In this document: positions 60,185-64,000 of the stretch, in pieces
Position numbering within the stretch: position 1 is the stretch's first letter
Layout of the letters: the number at the start of each line of letters is the position of its first letter
The notes under the pieces: model-generated
What the model saw: the letters and a program-made list of their open reading frames with translations, nothing else
Database searches by the model: none
What the model was told of the DNA's origin: nothing
Program-made: the position numbers and the translations under genes
DNA from: Sporosarcina sp. PTS2304
Lineage (GTDB): Bacteria > Bacillota > Bacilli > Bacillales_A > Planococcaceae
Direction: 5' to 3'
Length of the DNA stretch: 64,000 nucleotides
NCBI RefSeq assembly: GCF_003351785.1
Contig: NZ_CP031230.1
Coordinates: forward strand, 3,138,501-3,202,500

Positions 60185-61574
60185 ATATACTCCGGTACGC
60201 TGCTGGATGTAAAAATGCTGCGTCATTGATCTCGTATAATGTTTTCTCTTCCATATGAGTAGGAAGAGTCGTGCCGAATAGATCGATTGGATGGATGGAG
60301 CGTTCTTTGATGAATTGCAGTGCAGTATCTTTTCCATAATCTCCGAGGATCAACTGAATCATTTCATAGTCTTCGTAAAAGTACTCTTGTAATAGAGGAA
60401 TGATCGCATTTTTGAATAGGTCTGCTAGCCGTTCCATCGTAGGATCTTGCAGCAATGGCATGAAATACGCATGTCCTATCGTACGTTCTCTGTCATACAG
60501 TGCTTCAATGCGTGTATTGATCTTATGTAATAACGCTTTAAAATCGATCTGTTCCAGTTCAATAGATTCTAGCAACGCGGGATTCGGAAGCAGTTCGATA
60601 AACTGAAATCTTCTTCTGAGAGCTGAATCCAATCTAGCTATGGAACGATCGGCTGTATTCATAGTCGCTAATATCGTAACATTGCTCGGAACTCCAAACG
60701 TATTTTGTGAATAGGGGAGTTGTAGAGTAATTTCCTCACGTTGCCCTAATCGTTTAGAAGGCTCGATCAATGTAATGAGCTCCCCAAATATTTTAGAAAT
60801 ATTGCCTCGGTTGATCTCATCGATGATAAATACATAATGTTGGTCGCTATGTTTCCTCGCCTGATCACAAAACTCTTGAAACAGCCCTTTTTTTAACTCG
60901 TAGGTCAATGTCTCTTCTGTATCTTGCATGACAGGTTTAATGCCTTCGATGAATTCCTCATAGCTGTATGATTGATGAAACGTCGTGAACATAATTTGTC
61001 CAGTTGACGTAAAATATTCAAAACGATTCCGTATCGCTTCATAGCTATATTTTTGAATCTGATGTGCGATTTCTGAATAGGGAACGCCTTCAATTTTGGC
61101 TACGGCATAGGCTGTTGTATTGTATGTTTTCCCTGTTCCAGGTGGACCGTAGAGGATTAGGTTGTCTCCTAGATTTTGTTTAGGTTGTAAATTCGGTATT
61201 TTTGGTATATCAGGTTTTGGTGATATAGGTGGGTTTATTATCGTACGATTTTTAGAGATACCTGTTTCTTGTTCTTTTAGAAACTCTGAATATTTTTCCA
61301 TCCCGTGATAGAATGCTTGGTTTCCTGCTGCAATATTAACTTCTTTATAATTTGGAGCGGCATAAATGACTTTCCTGACTCTATCGAACTCGGTTGAGTC
61401 CTTGATCGAATAAAGCGAAGGTATTTCCTCTTTCAAACCAATTAATCTTGAAGGAGCAGTTGCGATAGCTGTCGCATATGCATTAATAGTTCCACTTTTA
61501 TATGGCTTGTTATGGTTGCTCAATTGTTTAGACATCCAATCTGCAAATTCCTTACGTTGTTGTTTTAGATTCAT
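60177..61574 (-). CDS. mcrB: McrB-family AAA+ GTPase motor of a type IV restriction system
   Basis: This 465-residue protein has an N-terminal domain of about 110 residues (the specificity part), a Pro-rich linker, and the McrB AAA+ domain: Walker A LYGPPGTGKT near residue 145, Walker B FIIDEINRGNISKIFGE, and the McrB signature MNTADRS near residue 305. McrB rings use GTP to move DNA and activate McrC. The N-terminal domain determines which modified DNA is recognised; its type is not assigned. AAAGAGG lies about 9 nt upstream of the ATG. First gene of the operon. Confidence 0.94.
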   Translation of the reverse strand: MNLKQQRKEFADWMSKQLSNHNKPYKSGTINAYATAIATAPSRLIGLKEEIPSLYSIKDSTEFDRVRKVIYAAPNYKEVNIAAGNQAFYHGMEKYSEFLKEQETGISKNRTIINPPISPKPDIPKIPNLQPKQNLGDNLILYGPPGTGKTYNTTAYAVAKIEGVPYSEIAHQIQKYSYEAIRNRFEYFTSTGQIMFTTFHQSYSYEEFIEGIKPVMQDTEETLTYELKKGLFQEFCDQARKHSDQHYVFIIDEINRGNISKIFGELITLIEPSKRLGQREEITLQLPYSQNTFGVPSNVTILATMNTADRSIARLDSALRRRFQFIELLPNPALLESIELEQIDFKALLHKINTRIEALYDRERTIGHAYFMPLLQDPTMERLADLFKNAIIPLLQEYFYEDYEMIQLILGDYGKDTALQFIKERSIHPIDLFGTTLPTHMEEKTLYEINDAAFLHPAAYRSIYE

Positions 61575-62164
61575 ATGTTACAACCTCTTTCTAAATAGTG
61601 TTATCTATTTCGTACTAAAATAATACTCGATTGAATACTAAGAATATATCATAATATCTGTAGTATACTGCTCTTTAGTAATACACTACTAATCATTTAT
61701 GTTTAATGTAGCTTCTAAAAATAGATATGCGAAGGATAAAAAATAGGTCGTTAAAGTATGTATAGATGAAGTTATAAAAATGTTATCGCTATTACTATGA
61801 CAATTCTAAATAATTATCTAACAATTATATAAGATCAAATAAAGCAATATATACATCATCTAGTAATAAAACCTCTCGACTAAAGGAAGCTAATAAGAAA
61901 ATTGGACTTAAATGTTATGTGTCATAGATTCTATGTTGTTTTTGTAAATAGTACCCGTGTGTCACAAATACTATTTCAATTGGTATAGTATCAGATGAAA
62001 AGTAAAGTGTTGCATTTCTTGACTAACAAAGACTGTCATTTTAAATTTATGTAAACCAGTAAGAAAAACTAATATTTATATAAAAGTCTGAATATTTTAA
62101 TAAATTAAAGGTTTTTAATTTATTGTGTCGAATAAGGTTCTTAGTAAATAAATTGAAAGGAGAG

Positions 62165-62363
62165 TCGCTTATCTATACTTCTACATGTCTATTGATAATG
62201 AAGTTGACTGTAGTATAGATACAAGAACGTTTCCAAACGTTGCAGAGGCATGAGAATTAGTGAAGAAAACTCTAATATGACTGATATCGATTTCATATCA
62301 GGTAAGAATAGTAGATCACCAATGATTATTTACGGTAAGAAAATTGAAATTATTCTTCTATGA
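62165..62363 (+). pseudogene. Decayed paralogue of the gene at 62431
   Basis: After GGAGAG the sequence reads AYLYFYMSIDNEVDCSIDTR then FPNVAEA and TGA. This matches VYLYLLIDGEVDHGIES and the following part of the product at 62431. A later segment, to 62363, reads SRSPMIIYGKKIEIILL. There is no ATG and there are two stops. No gene is visible from 61575 to 62160. Confidence 0.45.
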
Positions 62364-62430
62364 ATATTTAATATTTTAGTATATTAGAGTGAATTGAACT
62401 AAATCATTTAATAGAGAGGAGAGGAACGAT

Positions 62431-62724
62431 ATAAATTTCGATGCAACTTTAAATTTACAAGGAGAAGAATTTGTATGTACTGTTTTCGATCCAACAGATA
62501 AATCACGTGCAGTGTTAATTTTAGGTGATAATATGAGTGGAGAACAGGAAGGTCCTATCTTTGTATATCTTTACTTACTCATTGATGGCGAAGTTGATCA
62601 TGGCATAGAATCATTTATGTTCCAAGAACCAGTTGATGCACTGAATTTTATAAAAAACTTTCACAGTATGACAGCACTAGAATTTATGATAAGTTGTATT
62701 GGCTGTCCACCAACTATCTACTGA
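62431..62724 (+). CDS. Hypothetical protein with a non-canonical or lost start
   Basis: The frame reads NFDATLNLQGEEFVCTVFD, then LILGDNMSGEQEGPIFVYLY, and ends CPPTIY. GAGGAGAGG lies 5-6 nt before ATA (62431-62433), where an ATG would be expected, so the start codon is ATA or has mutated. The next in-frame start (GTG, 62512) lacks a ribosome site. About 97 residues, soluble, unknown function. Confidence 0.55.
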   Translation: MNFDATLNLQGEEFVCTVFDPTDKSRAVLILGDNMSGEQEGPIFVYLYLLIDGEVDHGIESFMFQEPVDALNFIKNFHSMTALEFMISCIGCPPTIY

Positions 62725-62728
62725 CATA

Positions 62729-62763
62729 AAAACGAATTATCCGAAATGGATGATTCGTTTTTT
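62729..62763 (+). terminator. Intrinsic terminator
   Basis: AAACGAATTATCC pairs with GGATGATTCGTTT and is followed by T. From 62764 to 63225 I see no gene. Confidence 0.88.
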
Positions 62764-63225
62764 AGTTGAAATATAATTAGTGTAATTTCTGTTGACGACC
62801 TGAGTGCTAATATGAGATCGTTTATATAGGCAACTCTGTTACTGTGGTTTGAATGGAATCTTAGGTCGGAAAATGTAATACAATATACGAAGATGAATTA
62901 TAGCACATTCTTAAAGAAAAATAGTATTAGAAATATTTATAGATTAAATGAAAAGAGTAGTGAAGAGAAAACTATATGACGGTACTTCGACTATAGAAGT
63001 ACTTTCCGTAATTGATTTTTTAGCATGTTGCTTATAAGTTAAGACAGTAGAGGATTGTTGGTATCTATTATTAACGAATCATTTTGGGAAGTAAAAAGTA
63101 TATAGATAGTTTTTGTGTAACAAGATATACAGATACTGGATTTATATATCATTTGCTTTAAATAGTTGCTACATTATATGTTAGATAGAGTAATAAAATA
63201 GAGAATTTAGATGGAGGAATATTAA

Positions 63226-64000
63226 TTGGAAACTAAATTATTAGAAGAGATAAAAGCTGCTTTGTTAAAATTCCCAATATATTGGGAAGGAGAGAATTTA
63301 TTAAAGTCTAAAGTTATAGAGGATCTAAGAGAATATAAAGTTGACTTAATAGAAAGTTTATTAGCGAATGAGCTAATTAAGGACTTTTATTCTATAGAGT
63401 TTAAAAACAATACTATCTTTAAGATTGAAGAATTTATAGGTATGCTTCGATATAAGAACTATTGGAACAATAGTTATACAAATTTCAGCAATGATATCGG
63501 ATTAACAAGTGACAACAAATACTTGAAATATAATACCGATGTAGTATTGGATTTTCCGCATAAGGATTGCATATTAGAAGCTGGGATGACTAAAGAAGAC
63601 ATAGGTAAGAATGAAGTTTTCTATCACAATGTTTTAGCAAAAGAAGAAATTGATTCTTTACTTTCTCCTAAAGTACTAACGAATGTAAGAAAGTATGATG
63701 AAACAGGAGAATCTTCAATTACCAAGTTTACTGCTGAAGATAATCTGGTTATCAAGGGAAATAACTTAATTGCTTTACATACCTTAAAAGAAAAATATGC
63801 GGGTCAAGTAAAACTTATATATATTGATCCTCCTTATAATACTGGAAATGATGGATTTCGTTATAATGACCGATTTAATCATTCGACATGGCTTACTTTC
63901 ATGAGAAATAGATTAGAAGTTGCTAGAGACTTACTTGCAGACGAGGGTGCTATATACATATCAATTGATGATAACGAAGCAGCTTATTTGAAAGTTATTT
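63226..64000 (+). CDS. Site-specific DNA methyltransferase, type III Mod-like (5' part)
   Basis: The TTG start is 8 nt after GGAGG, and the frame is open to the window end (258 codons). The first ~150 residues are a helical leader. Then FTAEDNLVIKGNNLIALHTL precedes IDPPYNTGND near residue 197, which is the DPPY catalytic motif with the FxGNN-like region upstream typical of beta-class Mod subunits of type III restriction-modification. They methylate adenine in short asymmetric sites. The partner Res helicase-nuclease would lie beyond the window. Confidence 0.9.
   Translation, partial: METKLLEEIKAALLKFPIYWEGENLLKSKVIEDLREYKVDLIESLLANELIKDFYSIEFKNNTIFKIEEFIGMLRYKNYWNNSYTNFSNDIGLTSDNKYLKYNTDVVLDFPHKDCILEAGMTKEDIGKNEVFYHNVLAKEEIDSLLSPKVLTNVRKYDETGESSITKFTAEDNLVIKGNNLIALHTLKEKYAGQVKLIYIDPPYNTGNDGFRYNDRFNHSTWLTFMRNRLEVARDLLADEGAIYISIDDNEAAYLKVI

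Noticed and set aside
60184-60337. N-terminal extension of mcrC
   Set aside because: It overlaps the 3' end of mcrB in another frame. The ATG at 60184 has its own GGAG, and the extension shows no McrC similarity.

Overview
The window looks like chromosomal DNA of a low-GC Gram-positive Bacillales bacterium. A Planococcaceae/Sporosarcina-like host is my best guess. The reasons are strong AGGAGG ribosome sites, frequent TTG/GTG starts, three secreted SLH-domain proteins, a PhoU-like/Pit pair, a single-domain cold shock protein, class II fumarase, PaiB and QueT. No rRNA or tRNA gene was seen.

Region 1 (about 1-28.4 kb) is mostly ordinary chromosome. It holds an MMPL exporter, a cold shock protein with promoter and long leader, a phosphate transporter with its DUF47 partner, a Bcr/CflA-type exporter, fumC, a PCYCGC lipoprotein, a GNAT/Dph6-like pair, a GMC dehydrogenase with its Tat-exported small subunit, paiB, three SLH proteins, an ABC exporter whose permease is frameshifted, an acetate transporter, a Tad2-like (DUF2829) protein, an SDR, and queT behind a structured leader. 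Four intergenic arrays (151-823, 8615-9020, 21801-22043, 27970-28398) share a 9-nt core, CGCTCATAG, repeated in exact 21-nt phase (32, 19, 12 and 21 copies). Each lies just 3' of a gene, with the core on that gene's coding strand. An intact 2508-bp IS66-family element has inserted into the last unit of the third array, with an 8-bp target duplication.

Region 2 (about 28.6-57.3 kb) is an AT-rich accessory tract in which nearly every gene lies on the + strand. Most genes are small lipoproteins, membrane peptides, zinc-ribbon proteins or unknowns, each with its own Shine-Dalgarno sequence. They are separated by a recurrent ~50-nt element, consensus roughly GGGCGCGATT...CAATCGGGCCA, that can fold into hairpins. 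Many genes are broken by one stop or frameshift: a deaminase, a CDF transporter, a Fic toxin and several small membrane proteins. Larger units inside are an ECF sigma/ABC transporter operon, a class II Fic protein, an M20 peptidase, an AAA ATPase and a VbhA-like antitoxin next to the broken Fic toxin. Two families of palindromic repeats, one nested in the other, also occur.

Region 3 (about 57.5-64 kb) begins with iteron-like repeats (CCACWTTGACGA at 22-23 nt spacing, then an 8-bp tandem repeat). It continues into a defence island: a minus-strand mcrB-mcrC-HNH operon, and at the right edge the 5' part of a type III-like DNA methyltransferase gene.

The best candidates for something undescribed are the helically phased CGCTCATAG arrays and the cassette-like tract with its recurrent spacer element.
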